From assembly GCF_038811545.1 (NCBI RefSeq), contig NZ_CP133319.1, forward strand, positions 3,980,001 through 4,044,000: 64,000 nt of DNA, in the 5' to 3' direction. The DNA is from Rhodoligotrophos sp. CJ14 (GTDB taxonomy: Bacteria > Pseudomonadota > Alphaproteobacteria > Rhizobiales > Im1). The translations under genes were made by a program, and so were the position numbers. This document shows, piece by piece, positions 28,148 to 37,976 of this stretch (its first letter is position 1; each line of letters opens with the position of its first letter). The notes under the pieces were generated by a model. The model did not search any database, was not told where the DNA came from, and was given only the letters and a program-made list of their open reading frames with translations.

Positions 28148-29245
28148 ATGGGGTTCCGCTGTGGCATCGTCGGTCTTCCCAATGTCGGGAAATCGACGCT
28201 CTTCAATGCCTTGACCCAGACCGCAGCGGCACAGGCGGCCAACTATCCCTTTTGCACCATCGAGCCGAATGTAGGCGATGTGGCGGTTCCTGATCCGCGC
28301 CTTGACACTCTTGCCCGTATTGCCGGCTCTCGCGAGATCATCCCCACCCGGCTCACCTTCGTGGATATTGCAGGCCTGGTGCGTGGCGCCTCCAAGGGGG
28401 AGGGCCTGGGCAACCAGTTCCTGGCCAATATCCGTGAAGTTGATGCGATCGCCCATGTTCTGCGCTGCTTCGTGGATGACGATGTCACCCACGTCGAGGG
28501 CAAGGTTGACCCTCTGCGCGATGCCGAGATCGTCGAGACTGAGCTCATGCTGGCGGACCTCGAGAGCCTGGAGCGTCGCCGCATCGCCATCGAGAAGAAA
28601 GCCAAGTCCGGCGATAAGGAAGCCAAGGCCAGCCTGGAGCTGATCGACAAGGCGCTTATGCTGCTGCGCGAGGGAAAGCCCGCCCGTTTCGCTGAGGTGG
28701 CCCCTGACCAAATAACCGCGTGGAAGGGCTTGGGCCTCATCACCACCAAGCCTGTGCTCTATGTCTGCAACGTGGAGGAGGCCTCTGCAGGCACCGGCAA
28801 TGCCTATTCCGAGCAGGTCTTCGAGAAGGCGCACGCCGAAGGAGCAGGGGCGGTGGTCATTTCCGCCCAGATCGAGGCGGAGCTTGCCCAGCTCGACACT
28901 ATTGAGCGCCAGGACTATCTCTCGGAGCTCAATCTCGAGGAACCGGGCCTCAACCGCCTGATCCGCGAGGGCTACAGGCTGCTACAGCTCATCACTTATT
29001 TCACTGTTGGCCCGAAGGAGGCGCGGGCCTGGACCATTCGCCAGGCGACTACCGCGCCTAAGGCGGCTGGCGTTATTCACACGGACTTCGAAAAAGGCTT
29101 CATTCGCGCCGAAACCATTGCCTATGAAGACTATGTCGCCTTCAATGGCGAGACGGGGGCGAAGGAAGCCGGCCGCATGCGGCTTGAGGGCAAGGACTAT
29201 ATCGTGCGTGATGGCGACGTCATGCATTTCCGCTTTGCAACTTGA
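28148..29245 (+). CDS. ychF: Redox-regulated ATPase YchF (Obg-like)
   Basis: A 365-residue Obg-family P-loop protein that prefers ATP to GTP and associates with ribosomes. Seen: G1 GLPNVGKSTLFNALTQ, G3 DIAGLVRGASKGEGLGNQFL, the non-canonical specificity motif in YVCNVEEA (NxxE in place of NKxD), and the C-terminal TGS domain (LLQLITYFTVGPKEARAWTI). Length is typical. It is the third gene of the rplY-pth-ychF operon. Confidence 0.96.
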   Translation: MGFRCGIVGLPNVGKSTLFNALTQTAAAQAANYPFCTIEPNVGDVAVPDPRLDTLARIAGSREIIPTRLTFVDIAGLVRGASKGEGLGNQFLANIREVDAIAHVLRCFVDDDVTHVEGKVDPLRDAEIVETELMLADLESLERRRIAIEKKAKSGDKEAKASLELIDKALMLLREGKPARFAEVAPDQITAWKGLGLITTKPVLYVCNVEEASAGTGNAYSEQVFEKAHAEGAGAVVISAQIEAELAQLDTIERQDYLSELNLEEPGLNRLIREGYRLLQLITYFTVGPKEARAWTIRQATTAPKAAGVIHTDFEKGFIRAETIAYEDYVAFNGETGAKEAGRMRLEGKDYIVRDGDVMHFRFAT

Positions 29246-29278
29246 GGCTGGAGCGCGCGAACCGGGCTGAGAGGATCG

Positions 29279-29743
29279 ATGCCGGAACTCTATTTCGAGG
29301 ATTTCACCGTTGGCCGGGTGTTCACCTCGCCCGTCTATGAGCTAACCGCGGACGCGATCAAGGAATACGCGCGCGAATTCGACTGGCTCCCCTTCCACAC
29401 CGATGAGGCCGCGGCAGAGGCAAGCCTGCTTGGGGGCCTCTGTGCCAGCGGGTGGCATGCCAGCAGCCTCGTCATGCGGCTCATTGCCGAGAGCTATATC
29501 AACCGCGCCGCCGGCATGGGGTCCTTTGGTCTCGATGAATGCCGCTGGATAAAGCCGCTCCGGCCAGGGCCTTACCAGCTGCGCAGCGAGGTGCTTGAGG
29601 CGCGGGTCTCGGCCAAACGCCCGGAAATGGGCATCACCAAGATGCTTTGGCAGCTCCACGATCCTGCAGGCGTGATCTTCGTCGAGATGCGTGGCGCTAA
29701 CCTGTTCAAGACCCGAGCCTCTGAGAGTGCCCATGTTCGTTGA
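29279..29743 (+). CDS. MaoC family dehydratase, first of a pair
   Basis: A 154-residue hot-dog-fold protein starting MPELYFEDFTVGRVFTSP. The hydratase-2 region is visible as EYAREFDWLPFHTDEAAAEASLLGGLCASGWH, where Asp and His of the classical DxDPxH motif are replaced by DWLPFH. It is a probable acyl-CoA hydratase or thioesterase-like protein. Its 3' end overlaps the next gene, which encodes a paralogue, so the two probably form a heterodimer or a tandem functional unit. Confidence 0.85.
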   Translation: MPELYFEDFTVGRVFTSPVYELTADAIKEYAREFDWLPFHTDEAAAEASLLGGLCASGWHASSLVMRLIAESYINRAAGMGSFGLDECRWIKPLRPGPYQLRSEVLEARVSAKRPEMGITKMLWQLHDPAGVIFVEMRGANLFKTRASESAHVR

Positions 29744-30236
29744 ATTCTACGAGGACATGCAGCTGGGCGAAGAGGTTCTCGTCGGCAGCTATCGCTTCAC
29801 CGAAGAGAACATTGTCCGCTTTGCCCGCTGGTTCGACCCGCAGCCTTTCCACCTGTCGGAGGAGGGGGGACGGAACTCCATTTTTGGCCACCTCTGTGCC
29901 TCTGGCTGGCAGACAGCATCCGCATGGATGTATTGCAACCTCACCTATCAGGAGGCCTTCCGCGCCACGCACCAGCCGCGGCGCGGCCGCTGGCCGGAGC
30001 TGGGGCCGTCTCCAGGCTTCGAGGACCTTCGTTGGCCCAAGCCCGTCTATGTCGGTGACGAGGTGACCTACAGCGCCACGCTGCTTGCCAAGCGGCCACT
30101 GGCCTCGCGCCCGGGCTGGGGCATGGTGACCGTGCATATTGTCGGCCGCAAGCAGACGGGCGAGGAAGTCATTTCGATCAAGTGCAAGGTGCTGGTCGAG
30201 ATGTTCGGCGCCACTGAAGCGCAGTCCGCGCAGTAA
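29733..30236 (+). CDS. MaoC family dehydratase, second of a pair
   Basis: A 167-residue paralogue of the preceding protein (MFVEFYEDMQLGEEVLVGSYRFTEE), with FARWFDPQPFHLSEEGGRNSIFGHLCASGWQ carrying the DPQPFH catalytic motif. The ATG overlaps the upstream gene by 11 bp, indicating translational coupling. It probably acts on an acyl-CoA in the cytoplasm. The hairpin at 30284 lies beyond its stop codon. Confidence 0.86.
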   Translation: MFVEFYEDMQLGEEVLVGSYRFTEENIVRFARWFDPQPFHLSEEGGRNSIFGHLCASGWQTASAWMYCNLTYQEAFRATHQPRRGRWPELGPSPGFEDLRWPKPVYVGDEVTYSATLLAKRPLASRPGWGMVTVHIVGRKQTGEEVISIKCKVLVEMFGATEAQSAQ

Positions 30237-30283
30237 CGCAGCCTGCTCCGAAACAACCCTATAAATGCGCGGAAGGCGAGTTG

Positions 30284-30309
30284 GAGCGCGTTTTCGAACG
30301 AAAACGCTC
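30284..30309. terminator. Inverted repeat between the MaoC pair and mtnA
   Basis: GAGCGCGTTTTCG and CGAAAACGCTC pair around AA with one bulge and are followed by TTACTCTT. It sits between convergent genes and is likely a bidirectional terminator. Its core resembles the end of the dispersed repeats seen elsewhere in the window, so it may be a fragment of one. Confidence 0.6.
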
Positions 30310-30315
30310 TTACTC

Positions 30316-31413
30316 TTAGCCTCGCCGCTCCGGAAACAGCGACAGGAGACCTTCCGTGCTTGCCGGGCAGAGACCACGCTCCGTGATGAGGCCGGTGACG
30401 AGCCGGGCTGGAGTGACATCGAACGCGTAATTTGCTGCAGGGCTGCCGGGCGCTGCAATCTCGACGGTTATGATGTCCCCTTGAGCGCTCCGTCCGGTCA
30501 TATGGGTGACCTCCGTCGGCGATCTCTGCTCGATAGGAATTTCGGCCACACCGTCTTTGATGGTCCAGTCGATGGTAGAGGAGGGCAGCGCCACGTAGAA
30601 CGGAATGTTATTGTCCCGTGCGGCGAGCGCCTTGAGATACGTACCGATCTTGTTGGCCACGTCCCCCTGGGCCGTGGTTCGGTCCGTACCGACGATGCAC
30701 AGGTCGACTTGGCCATGTTGCATGAGATGTCCGCCGCTATTGTCCGCGATGATCGTATGCGGGACCCCATGCTGGCCGAGCTCCCAGGCCGTGAGTGCGG
30801 CCCCCTGATTGCGCGGCCGCGTCTCATCCACCCAGACATGGACCGGAATCTCGGCCTCATGCGCCATATAGATCGGTGCAAGCGCGGTGCCCCAATCGAC
30901 TGTCGCGATCCAACCCGCATTGCAATGGGTGAGAATGTTGACGGTCTGTCCGGCTTTCTCCTTGGCGATCTCCTGGATCAGCGCAAGGCCGTGCTTGCCG
31001 ATGCAGCGGTTCGTTTCGACGTCTTCATCGCAGATCTCTGCTGCTTTGGCGAAGGCTGCGGCTGCCCGCGCCTCTCGCGGCCGATTGCGAATGGCAGCGA
31101 GCATCTCATCGATCGCCCAGTTGAGATTAATGGCGGTGGGGCGGGTGCGCCGCAGCCGGGCAGCGGCTGCTTCGAGGGCTTCATCGGATGCATCGACCTT
31201 GAGCGCGAGCGCAATTCCATAGGCAGCCGTCGCACCGATCAGCGGTGCCCCGCGCACCTGCATGGTTTCGATCGCTGTGGCGGCATCCTCCAGGCTTTCG
31301 AGCGCAACGACGACGAAGGCGTGTGGCAGCCGTGTCTGATCGATGATCTTGACCGACTGACCGCCGTTTCCCTCGCACCAGATCGAGCGGTAATGGGCGC
31401 CGTTGACCTTCAT
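30316..31413 (-). CDS. mtnA: S-methyl-5-thioribose-1-phosphate isomerase
   Basis: Isomerises methylthioribose-1-phosphate to methylthioribulose-1-phosphate in methionine salvage. The 365-residue protein shows [41 protein letters not shown] with the active-site Cys, and [11 protein letters not shown] with the catalytic Asp. It is four bases downstream of apt on the same strand. mtnP lies further upstream. Together they handle methylthioadenosine: mtnP yields adenine plus methylthioribose-1-phosphate, apt reuses the adenine, and mtnA takes the sugar. Confidence 0.95.
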   Translation of the reverse strand: MKVNGAHYRSIWCEGNGGQSVKIIDQTRLPHAFVVVALESLEDAATAIETMQVRGAPLIGATAAYGIALALKVDASDEALEAAAARLRRTRPTAINLNWAIDEMLAAIRNRPREARAAAAFAKAAEICDEDVETNRCIGKHGLALIQEIAKEKAGQTVNILTHCNAGWIATVDWGTALAPIYMAHEAEIPVHVWVDETRPRNQGAALTAWELGQHGVPHTIIADNSGGHLMQHGQVDLCIVGTDRTTAQGDVANKIGTYLKALAARDNNIPFYVALPSSTIDWTIKDGVAEIPIEQRSPTEVTHMTGRSAQGDIITVEIAAPGSPAANYAFDVTPARLVTGLITERGLCPASTEGLLSLFPERRG

Positions 31414-31417
31414 GGCT

Positions 31418-31963
31418 CTATTCGCCCTCGAATGCCACGAGAGAATGGACTTTCAGCCCGCGCGCCATGATCTTCTCTGCACCCCCGAGGAAGGGCAGGT
31501 CGATCACGAACGCCGCAGCCACCACCTCGCCGGCCGATTCCTCGAGAAGCTCGATTGCGGCATTGGCCGTTCCCCCGGTGGCGATCAAGTCGTCGACGAG
31601 CAGAATGCGATCGCCTTTGCCCACCGCATCCGCATGGATCTCCACCGTGTCGACACCGTACTCGAGCTGATATTCCTTGCCGATGGTCTTCCAGGGCAGC
31701 TTGCCCTTCTTGCGGATCGGAATGAAGCCCACCCCAAGCTCGCGTGCGACGGCTCCGCCCAGAATGAACCCGCGCGCCTCGATCCCTGCGACAAAGTCGA
31801 TCTGTTCACCAATAAATGGCCAGATGAGCTCATCGATGGTGGCACGCAGACCGCGCGCATTGGCAAACAGCGTCGTCACGTCGCGGAAGATGATGCCGGG
31901 CTTGGGATAGTCCGGGATCGAACGGATCAGGCTCTTGATGTCCGTGTTGCTGCGGACGTTCAT
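31418..31963 (-). CDS. apt: Adenine phosphoribosyltransferase
   Basis: Converts adenine and PRPP to AMP. The 181-residue protein has [19 protein letters not shown] at the start, [16 protein letters not shown], the flexible loop [19 protein letters not shown], and the PRPP motif [18 protein letters not shown]. It is directly upstream of mtnA; the adenine it uses is a product of mtnP. The pairing suits purine recovery from methylthioadenosine. Confidence 0.95.
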   Translation of the reverse strand: MNVRSNTDIKSLIRSIPDYPKPGIIFRDVTTLFANARGLRATIDELIWPFIGEQIDFVAGIEARGFILGGAVARELGVGFIPIRKKGKLPWKTIGKEYQLEYGVDTVEIHADAVGKGDRILLVDDLIATGGTANAAIELLEESAGEVVAAAFVIDLPFLGGAEKIMARGLKVHSLVAFEGE

Positions 31964-32119
31964 CGGGCGGGCTTCCTTTCGCGGTTAAGGTCCAGCGCGT
32001 TCAGGTCTTGCGAACCGACGTTTCCTTAACAGAAACGGCACAATCTTTCGACTATGGGATGAGCGTCTTTTCGCATCCGTGAAACGATGGATAACGCAAG
32101 CATTACCGGAGCCATTCCC

Positions 32120-32341
32120 ATGACCGATCAGCGCGAAGTGGTTGTCACCGATATCCGCATGCCCTTTTGGTCAATGGTGCGGTTCCTGGTGAAGCTTGCC
32201 ATCGCCTCGATCCCCGCCTTCGTGATCCTGTGGCTGGTGAGCATGCTCCTGCTGCTCCTGTTCGGCGTGACCAGCTTTGCCTGGATCCCCTTTACGTTCC
32301 ACTGGGGCACTGGCAGCGTCGGTCCCGGCATCGGGGCCTGA
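32120..32341 (+). CDS. Small inner-membrane protein, unknown function
   Basis: A 73-residue protein with a start supported by GGAG eight bases upstream; another ATG 11 codons earlier lacks a site. After MTDQREVVVTDIRMPFWSMV comes one long or two short membrane segments (about 20-50: LVKLAIASIPAFVILWLVSM and LLLLLFGV). The tail FTFHWGTGSVGPGIGA is Gly-rich and short. The pattern is conserved-hypothetical-like but I do not recognise a family. It points away from apt and begins a small plus-strand interruption between apt and mtnP. Confidence 0.55.
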   Translation: MTDQREVVVTDIRMPFWSMVRFLVKLAIASIPAFVILWLVSMLLLLLFGVTSFAWIPFTFHWGTGSVGPGIGA

Positions 32342-32452
32342 TGCGGCAGCGGTTCTCGGCGGGAGCGTGCTCTTTTATGTTGCACGGCTCGTCGCCCTTA
32401 TAAAAACAATTTAAGATTGTACGCAGGTGCGTGTTCGTCATTGGAGCCACGC

Positions 32453-33103
32453 ATGCCCCTGTCATTGAGCCGCGTGAAAACAGCGCTGAAGAATTGGTCG
32501 ATGTATTCGAGCCTCGTCCCGGAGCATGAGGTGCAGGCGGGGGCCAGCGCCTCTGTCTCCAAGATCTATGGGCCGACTGTTCACGTAAATCCAGCGACGG
32601 TCAGCGCTTACAACGCTGAAATTGAACACACCATGGACCATTTTGCGGGTCTGGTCAGCCAGGGCGTACATCGCCATCCGGCGCGCCTCGAGGAGGCCAT
32701 CGATCAGGAGGCAAACCGCCTCTATACGTTCATGGAGGAGACGGACAGATCTCTCGGGGATGGATCGGTCGCGCAGCACAGGCCGGCTCTGCTGCCAAGA
32801 GCCGAGTGGGTGCCAATGGCCAAGCAAGAGCTTTCCGCCTTGGTCTCGCATTTCGAGCGCGCCGGCTCTCTTTCGCAGGAGGATGCCTCCACCCAAACGC
32901 GGGAAGAAAACGCCCGACACCCATCGGCCTCTGCCGCAGCATTCACTGCCAAACACGCGGTCGAAGGCATTTCTGCCTCCACCGATCCAGTGGCGCTCCT
33001 GACGAAAATGGCGATCATCATGTCCGGTGTCAGCTCAGCGCCCAGCCATGATGCGCATCCCGAGGACTCTGCAATGCACGCCTCTCCCTTCATTGTGAAC
33101 TGA
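32453..33103 (+). CDS. Protein of unknown function
   Basis: A 216-residue protein starting MPLSLSRVKTALKNWSMYSS, with GGAG seven bases upstream. The N-terminal half is largely helical and charged (ATVSAYNAEIEHTMDHFAG, LEEAIDQEANRLYTFMEE); the C-terminal third is Ser/Ala/His-rich and probably disordered. There is no signal peptide or membrane segment. AT-rich sequence (TTATAAAAACAATTTAAG) precedes it. In style it resembles the low-complexity proteins at 42.6-45 kb, but I see no direct sequence identity. Confidence 0.5.
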   Translation: MPLSLSRVKTALKNWSMYSSLVPEHEVQAGASASVSKIYGPTVHVNPATVSAYNAEIEHTMDHFAGLVSQGVHRHPARLEEAIDQEANRLYTFMEETDRSLGDGSVAQHRPALLPRAEWVPMAKQELSALVSHFERAGSLSQEDASTQTREENARHPSASAAAFTAKHAVEGISASTDPVALLTKMAIIMSGVSSAPSHDAHPEDSAMHASPFIVN

Positions 33104-33498
33104 GTGGCGGCTAAAGGGGTGGTTCTTGGATCTCCCGGAGCTCGCCATGAGCCGCCCAGTCAGCATGATGCCCATTGGCGGATCCAATCTCGGGCGAGTC
33201 GCCAACATACTGGTGCGTATTGCGGAAGATCCCCGACAAGAAGCTCCAGACCCTGTTCAGGATGCTTGGGCTTTCTGTGTAGTCCTCGGTCATCTCCACC
33301 CCGCGGTCAGCCCGGCACGCTCTTGCAGATCGGCTCCCAACTGAATGCGAAAGCCATGACCTTGGGTGATGTGGGGACCCGTCGTGAGCAGCCGGTGCGT
33401 CTTATCCCGTATGATCCGGCAGATCATCCGATGTCATGCGCAAAATAAGACGCCGGCGCGGCATTCCTGCGGAACGGTCGTTCAGCTTACGAGACTGT
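33104..33498. other. Region between the unknown gene and mtnP
   Basis: A 395-bp stretch with no convincing long gene. The minus strand can encode about 60 residues from ATG at 33293 (MTEDYTESPSILNRVWSFLS onwards), with GGTGGAG directly before the ATG. That spacing is too tight for a good ribosome-binding site, so I do not call it as a gene. Nothing else stands out. Confidence 0.35.
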
Positions 33499-34386
33499 CT
33501 ACGAACGAGCGGGAGAGCTCTTCAGAACCCGGCCGGCAACCGCGTCGAGCTTGGCCACGAGCGCTGGATCCCGGGCATCCGGCGCCGTGATAATGGCATG
33601 CTCGAGCGCCCGATCGGAACCGATCGGACAGGGCTCGTGCTCACGCGGGAGCATCTGCGCCAGACGAATGACGAGCCGGCGCGCCTTCTCGCTATTTTCG
33701 GTCATCACTTTGATGATTTGCGTGATGTCGACCACCCCATGGTCTGGGTGCCAGGAATCGAAATCCGTAACCATCGCAACCGACGAGTAGCAAATCTCGG
33801 CCTCACGCGCGAGTTTAGCCTCCGGCATATTCGTCATGCCGATGACATCGCAACCCCATTCCCTATAGAGCTTGGATTCGGCCAGCGTGGAAAATTGCGG
33901 GCCCTCGATCGCGAGATAGGTGCCCCCTGTATGATGTGGAATGCTCTCGGCACGCGCTGCCGCTGCGACGCGCTCAACCAGCTTCGGGCTTACCGGCTCC
34001 GCCAAGGAGACATGCGCCACGCAGCCCGCACCGAAGAAGCTCTTCGGCCGCGCAAAGGTCCGGTCGATGAACTGGTCGACCAGCACGAATGTGCCGGGGG
34101 CCATATGCTCGCGGAACGACCCGCACGCCGATACCGAGACGAGATCGGTCACGCCAGCGCGCTTCATGACATCGATATTGGCGCGATAATTGATGTCGCT
34201 CGGTGACAGGCGATGGCCTTTGCCGTGACGCGGCAGGAACACCACCGTCAGCCCGTCGATATCGCCAATGGTCAAGCGGTCCGATGGCTCGCCCCAGGGG
34301 CTGGCGATCTTTTCCTGGCGGGCATGGGTCAGCGGCAGGTCATAGAAGCCGCTGCCGCCGATGATGCCGAGAACAGCTTTGGTCAT
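33499..34386 (-). CDS. mtnP: S-methyl-5'-thioadenosine phosphorylase
   Basis: Phosphorolyses methylthioadenosine to adenine and methylthioribose-1-phosphate. The 295-residue protein has the phosphorylase start LGIIGGSGFYDLPLT, the phosphate-binding FLPRHGKGHRLSPSDINYRAN, GTYLAIEGPQFSTLAESKLY and GMTNMPEAKLAREAEICYS for base and ribose binding. It follows the pet operon across a terminator. In many relatives mtnP is next to apt and mtnA; here two unknown genes on the opposite strand intervene. Confidence 0.95.
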   Translation of the reverse strand: MTKAVLGIIGGSGFYDLPLTHARQEKIASPWGEPSDRLTIGDIDGLTVVFLPRHGKGHRLSPSDINYRANIDVMKRAGVTDLVSVSACGSFREHMAPGTFVLVDQFIDRTFARPKSFFGAGCVAHVSLAEPVSPKLVERVAAAARAESIPHHTGGTYLAIEGPQFSTLAESKLYREWGCDVIGMTNMPEAKLAREAEICYSSVAMVTDFDSWHPDHGVVDITQIIKVMTENSEKARRLVIRLAQMLPREHEPCPIGSDRALEHAIITAPDARDPALVAKLDAVAGRVLKSSPARS

Positions 34387-34456
34387 GAAGCGCAGTCCTT
34401 ATTCAGCGGATCCGTCGGACCGATCGGATGCCAATGAGCACCCTGACTTACCCACA

Positions 34457-34489
34457 AAAAATCCCCTCCGGAAGGGGGAGGGGATTTTT
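34457..34489. terminator. Bidirectional terminator between petC and mtnP
   Basis: AAAAATCCCCTCC pairs with GGAGGGGATTTTT around a short GGAAGGG loop, a 13-bp perfect stem with A and T runs on the two flanks. It is a strong intrinsic terminator for the petABC operon on the minus strand. Confidence 0.9.
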
Positions 34490-34516
34490 CAGATCGATGA
34501 TCGCACGAAGCAGGGG

Positions 34517-35386
34517 TCAATGTTGCCCGATACGCGACCAGATCCTCTGCTTGGTGAGATAAAGCAGCACGCTCAGAATGGCGATGTAGATCAGCACCTG
34601 GAAGCCGAGCTCCTTGCGCTGCTCCATCTTCGGCTCTGCCGCCCATGCGAGGAAGGTTGAGACGTCCCTCGCCATCTGATCGACGGTTGCCTCCGTACCA
34701 TCCTGATAGGTGACTTGGCCGTCATTGAGCGGCTTCGGCATGCCGATCCACGGTCCGGCTGCGAAATAGGGATTATAGGCCTTCCCCGCAGGGCCGCTGG
34801 CAGCGACGTCTGCCGGTGGATCCTCGTAACCCGTCAGCACCGAATAGACATATTGCGGCCCGCCAATCCCGTAGACGAGCTGGTTGAAGGTACCAAACCA
34901 GCCCGGCCGTGCCTTGGTGATCAGGGACAGATCAGGCGGCAGCGCGCCCCCATTCGCGGCCCGCGCCGCATTTGGATTGGGATAGGGGCTCGGGAAATGA
35001 TCGGATGGCAGACCGGGCCGTTCGAACATTTCGCCGTCTTCGTTGGGACCAGCCTGGATCTGATACCCGGCTGCGATCGCTTTCACCTGCTCCTCGGGAA
35101 ATTCCGGGCCACCTGGTTCGCCGAGATTGCGGAAATAGAGCAAATGCATGCTGTGGCAGGCGGAGCAGACCTCCTTATAGACCTGGTAGCCCCGCTGCAG
35201 CTGCGCCCGGTCGAAGGTGCCGAACGGACCCTCGAACGAGAAGGAGATATCCTTCGCCTCGTGCTGCCCTTCGGCGGCCAGTGCCGGAGAGGCCAGCGCA
35301 AGGCCAAGGCCGACCGAGATGGCTGCCAGCAGGCTGCGTGCTCTTTTTGTCGTGACTGTCTGAGACATGGGCTTGCTTTCGACCAT
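34517..35386 (-). CDS. petC: Ubiquinol-cytochrome c reductase, cytochrome c1 subunit
   Basis: The c-type haem subunit of the bc1 complex, passing electrons from the Rieske protein to cytochrome c. The 289-residue precursor has a signal peptide (ARSLLAAISVGLGLALASPALA), haem motif CSACHSMH, an axial Met expected around DGTEATVDQMARDVSTFLAWA, and a C-terminal membrane anchor (LGFQVLIYIAILSVLLYLTKQ). An ATG six codons later (MSQTV) is an alternative start. It is separate from petB, not fused as fbcH is in Bradyrhizobium. Confidence 0.95.
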   Translation of the reverse strand: MVESKPMSQTVTTKRARSLLAAISVGLGLALASPALAAEGQHEAKDISFSFEGPFGTFDRAQLQRGYQVYKEVCSACHSMHLLYFRNLGEPGGPEFPEEQVKAIAAGYQIQAGPNEDGEMFERPGLPSDHFPSPYPNPNAARAANGGALPPDLSLITKARPGWFGTFNQLVYGIGGPQYVYSVLTGYEDPPADVAASGPAGKAYNPYFAAGPWIGMPKPLNDGQVTYQDGTEATVDQMARDVSTFLAWAAEPKMEQRKELGFQVLIYIAILSVLLYLTKQRIWSRIGQH

Positions 35387-35389
35387 CGC

Positions 35390-36649
35390 TTACTCGGCGG
35401 GTTGCGGTTGCGTCTGCCCGGCCTTCTTGCCGCCAAGAACTGCTTCCGAGATGCTCGAGGGCAGGGGCTTGGGCGTCTCGATCAGGCCGATCACCGGCAG
35501 GATGACCAGGAAGTGCAGGAAGTAATAGATCGTACCGATCTGGCCGATGGTGACCCAGATACCCTCCGGTGGCCTGGAGCCCACATAGCCCAGCAGGATG
35601 CAGTCGATGACGAGCAGCCAGAAGAACTGCCGGTAGATCGGCCGATAGTTGCTGGACCGCACCTTCGAAGTGTCGAGCCAGGGCACGAAGAACAGCACGA
35701 CGATCGCGCCGAACATCGCGACGACGCCGAGGAGCTTGTCCGGGATCGACCGCAGGATCGCATAGAAGGGCAGGAAGTACCATTCCGGAACGATATGCGC
35801 CGGCGTCTTCAGCGGATCCGCCATCTCATAGTTCACCGCATGCCCGAGATAATTGGGCAGGTAGAACACGAACAGCGCGAAGACGAACAGGAACACCATG
35901 ATCGCGAAGGCATCTTTCATGGTGTAGTACGGATGGAACGGCACCGTGTCCTGGCTCGACTTCACCGCGACCCCGGTCGGGTTGTTGTTACCGGGCACAT
36001 GCAGCGCCCAGATATGCAGGGCGACAAGGCCGGCCAGCACGAAGGGCAGGAGATAGTGCAGGGCGAAGAACCGCTGCAGCGTGGGATTGTCCACGGTGAA
36101 GCCGCCCCACAGCCAGGTGACGATCGCATCCCCGAAGAAGGGAATGGCGCTGAACAGGTTGGTGATGACCTTCGCGCCCCAGAAGCTCATCTGCCCCCAA
36201 GGCAGCACATAGCCCATGAACGCGGTCGCCATCATGACGAGATAGATGATGACGCCGATGATCCACAGAACCTCGCGCGGGGCCTTGTAGGATCCGTAAT
36301 AGAGGCCGCGGAAAATGTGGATGTAGACGGCGATGAAGAAGAAGGAGGCGCCGTTGGCGTGCATGTAGCGGATCAGCCAGCCATAATTCACGTCGCGCAT
36401 GATGTGCTCGACGCTGTCGAAGGCCAGCCGCGTATCCGGCGTGTAATGCATGACCAGCGTGATGCCGGTGATGATCTGAATGGCCAGAAACACCGTCAGA
36501 ATGCCGCCGAAGGTCCAGAAGTAATTCAGGTTCCGCGGGGTTGGGAAAGCGAGAGCCTGGTCATGGGCGAGCCGGACGATCGGCAAACGCTGATCGAGCC
36601 ATTTCTCGATGCCGGATTTCGGCTCATAGGTGGAAGGTCCGCCGCTCAT
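35390..36649 (-). CDS. petB: Ubiquinol-cytochrome c reductase, cytochrome b subunit
   Basis: The 419-residue membrane core of the bc1 complex with two b haems and the quinone sites. Seen: haem-ligand regions around [31 protein letters not shown] (split here by position) and [20 protein letters not shown], and the Qo-site PEWY in [16 protein letters not shown]. Eight hydrophobic helices are visible. It is the second gene of petABC, with a 3-bp gap before petC and a 14-bp gap after petA. Confidence 0.96.
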   Translation of the reverse strand: MSGGPSTYEPKSGIEKWLDQRLPIVRLAHDQALAFPTPRNLNYFWTFGGILTVFLAIQIITGITLVMHYTPDTRLAFDSVEHIMRDVNYGWLIRYMHANGASFFFIAVYIHIFRGLYYGSYKAPREVLWIIGVIIYLVMMATAFMGYVLPWGQMSFWGAKVITNLFSAIPFFGDAIVTWLWGGFTVDNPTLQRFFALHYLLPFVLAGLVALHIWALHVPGNNNPTGVAVKSSQDTVPFHPYYTMKDAFAIMVFLFVFALFVFYLPNYLGHAVNYEMADPLKTPAHIVPEWYFLPFYAILRSIPDKLLGVVAMFGAIVVLFFVPWLDTSKVRSSNYRPIYRQFFWLLVIDCILLGYVGSRPPEGIWVTIGQIGTIYYFLHFLVILPVIGLIETPKPLPSSISEAVLGGKKAGQTQPQPAE

Positions 36650-36663
36650 CGGAGCTAATCTCC

Positions 36664-37236
36664 TTAGCCGATCGTCACTTTAGTGTCGCTGGTGTATGTA
36701 TAGGGTGGAATATGCAGGTTCTGCGGTGCCGGACCTTTCCGAATGCGACCCGCCGAATCATAATGCGAGCCGTGGCACGGGCAGAACCAGCCGTCGAAAT
36801 CACCCGCTTGTCCGATCGGCACACAGCCGAGATGTGTGCACACCCCGATCTGGATCAGATACTGCTCCTTGCCGTTGATGACGCGGTTTTCGTCGGTGGC
36901 CGGTGCATCGTCGGGCAGGTTGGCATTGCGGGCAACCGGATCAGGCAATTGATCGACGGGAACCGCTTTGGCCTCCTCGATCTCCTTCGCCGTCCGATGG
37001 CGCACGAATACGGGGTTGCCGCGCCAGGTGATGGTGATGCTCTGGCCTTCCTGCAGCTGAGACAGGTCCACCTCGGTGGAAGCCAGCGCCAGCACCGATC
37101 TGTCCGGGTTCATTTGATCGATAAGCGGCCAAGCCACTCCGGCTACGCCGACAGCGGCGAAGGCGCCCGTGGCGATGTAAAGGAAGTCGCGCCGTGTCGG
37201 CTCTTGGGTTTCGCTTGCGGCAACCACTGAATTCAA
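36664..37236 (-). CDS. petA: Ubiquinol-cytochrome c reductase, Rieske iron-sulfur subunit
   Basis: A 190-residue protein with a Tat-type N-terminus ([17 protein letters not shown]), a membrane anchor and the 2Fe-2S domain: box I CTHLGC (Cys133, His135, Cys138) and box II CPCHGS (Cys152, His155). It accepts electrons from ubiquinol and passes them to cytochrome c1. It is the first gene of the petABC operon, whose promoter should lie in the 250 bp before the divergent trmL gene. Confidence 0.96.
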   Translation of the reverse strand: MNSVVAASETQEPTRRDFLYIATGAFAAVGVAGVAWPLIDQMNPDRSVLALASTEVDLSQLQEGQSITITWRGNPVFVRHRTAKEIEEAKAVPVDQLPDPVARNANLPDDAPATDENRVINGKEQYLIQIGVCTHLGCVPIGQAGDFDGWFCPCHGSHYDSAGRIRKGPAPQNLHIPPYTYTSDTKVTIG

Positions 37237-37493
37237 CCCCTTTAAGTTACCGGTCCAGGACGGTCCGGCAATGATATCGGGCAGGCAAAAACCTACAAAG
37301 GCGGAATCTCAACTTCCGGTGCGGCACAGCGCCCGGTCGCGAAGATACCTCCTCCTGTCTTCGAGGGAGTCTAGAATCCTTCTCAGACAGGACGTCTTTT
37401 CGCATCGTGATCTGGGAATGTCCAGTCATGGCGCCGCCCGGCAAAGTGTCGCATAAGGATGCCACATTCTTGTGCTTCGAGCAGCGCCGAACC

Positions 37494-37976
37494 ATGGTCG
37501 ATATCGCCCTCTATCAGCCTGATATTCCGCAGAATACCGGCACGCTGCTGCGGCTCGGCGCCTGCCTCGGCGTGCCTGTGCACATCATCGAGCCCGCGGC
37601 CTTCACCTGGAGCGAGCGGGGCTTGCGCCGTGCGGGGCTTGATTATCTCGACCGGGTGCCGCTCACCCGCCATGCCTCTTTCGACCATTTTCTTGAATGG
37701 AGCGCTCACCGGAGGCTCATCCTGCTCACCACCAAGGCAAGCGATGATTACCTGGATGTGGCCTACGCGCCCGACGACATCTTGCTCCTCGGCCGCGAGA
37801 GCGCCGGCGTGCCTGAAACGGTCCACGCCCGCGCCGATCTGCGCGTGACGATCTCCATGCAGCCGGGCTTCCGCTCCCTCAATGTCGCTATGGCCTGCGC
37901 CATGGTGCTCGGCGAGGCCCTGCGCCAGACACGGACCCAGGGCCTCTCTTCCATTGCGGTCGGACCTGTCATTTAG
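37494..37976 (+). CDS. trmL: tRNA (cytidine(34)-2'-O)-methyltransferase
   Basis: A 160-residue SPOUT methyltransferase for the wobble base of tRNA-Leu. Typical features are MVDIALYQPDIPQNTGTLLRLGACLG, the knot segment ILLLGRESAGVPETV and the C-terminal ISMQPGFRSLNVAMACAMVLGEALRQ. The start at MVDIAL gives the family length; a longer upstream frame (to 37407) adds 29 unmatched residues. Its stop codon overlaps the end of the convergent ABC exporter. Confidence 0.92.
   Translation: MVDIALYQPDIPQNTGTLLRLGACLGVPVHIIEPAAFTWSERGLRRAGLDYLDRVPLTRHASFDHFLEWSAHRRLILLTTKASDDYLDVAYAPDDILLLGRESAGVPETVHARADLRVTISMQPGFRSLNVAMACAMVLGEALRQTRTQGLSSIAVGPVI

Noticed and set aside
34715-36658. Very long plus-strand frame opposite petB and petC
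   Set aside because: Despite 647 codons it is antisense to two certain genes and has the Arg/Glu/His-rich composition of a shadow.
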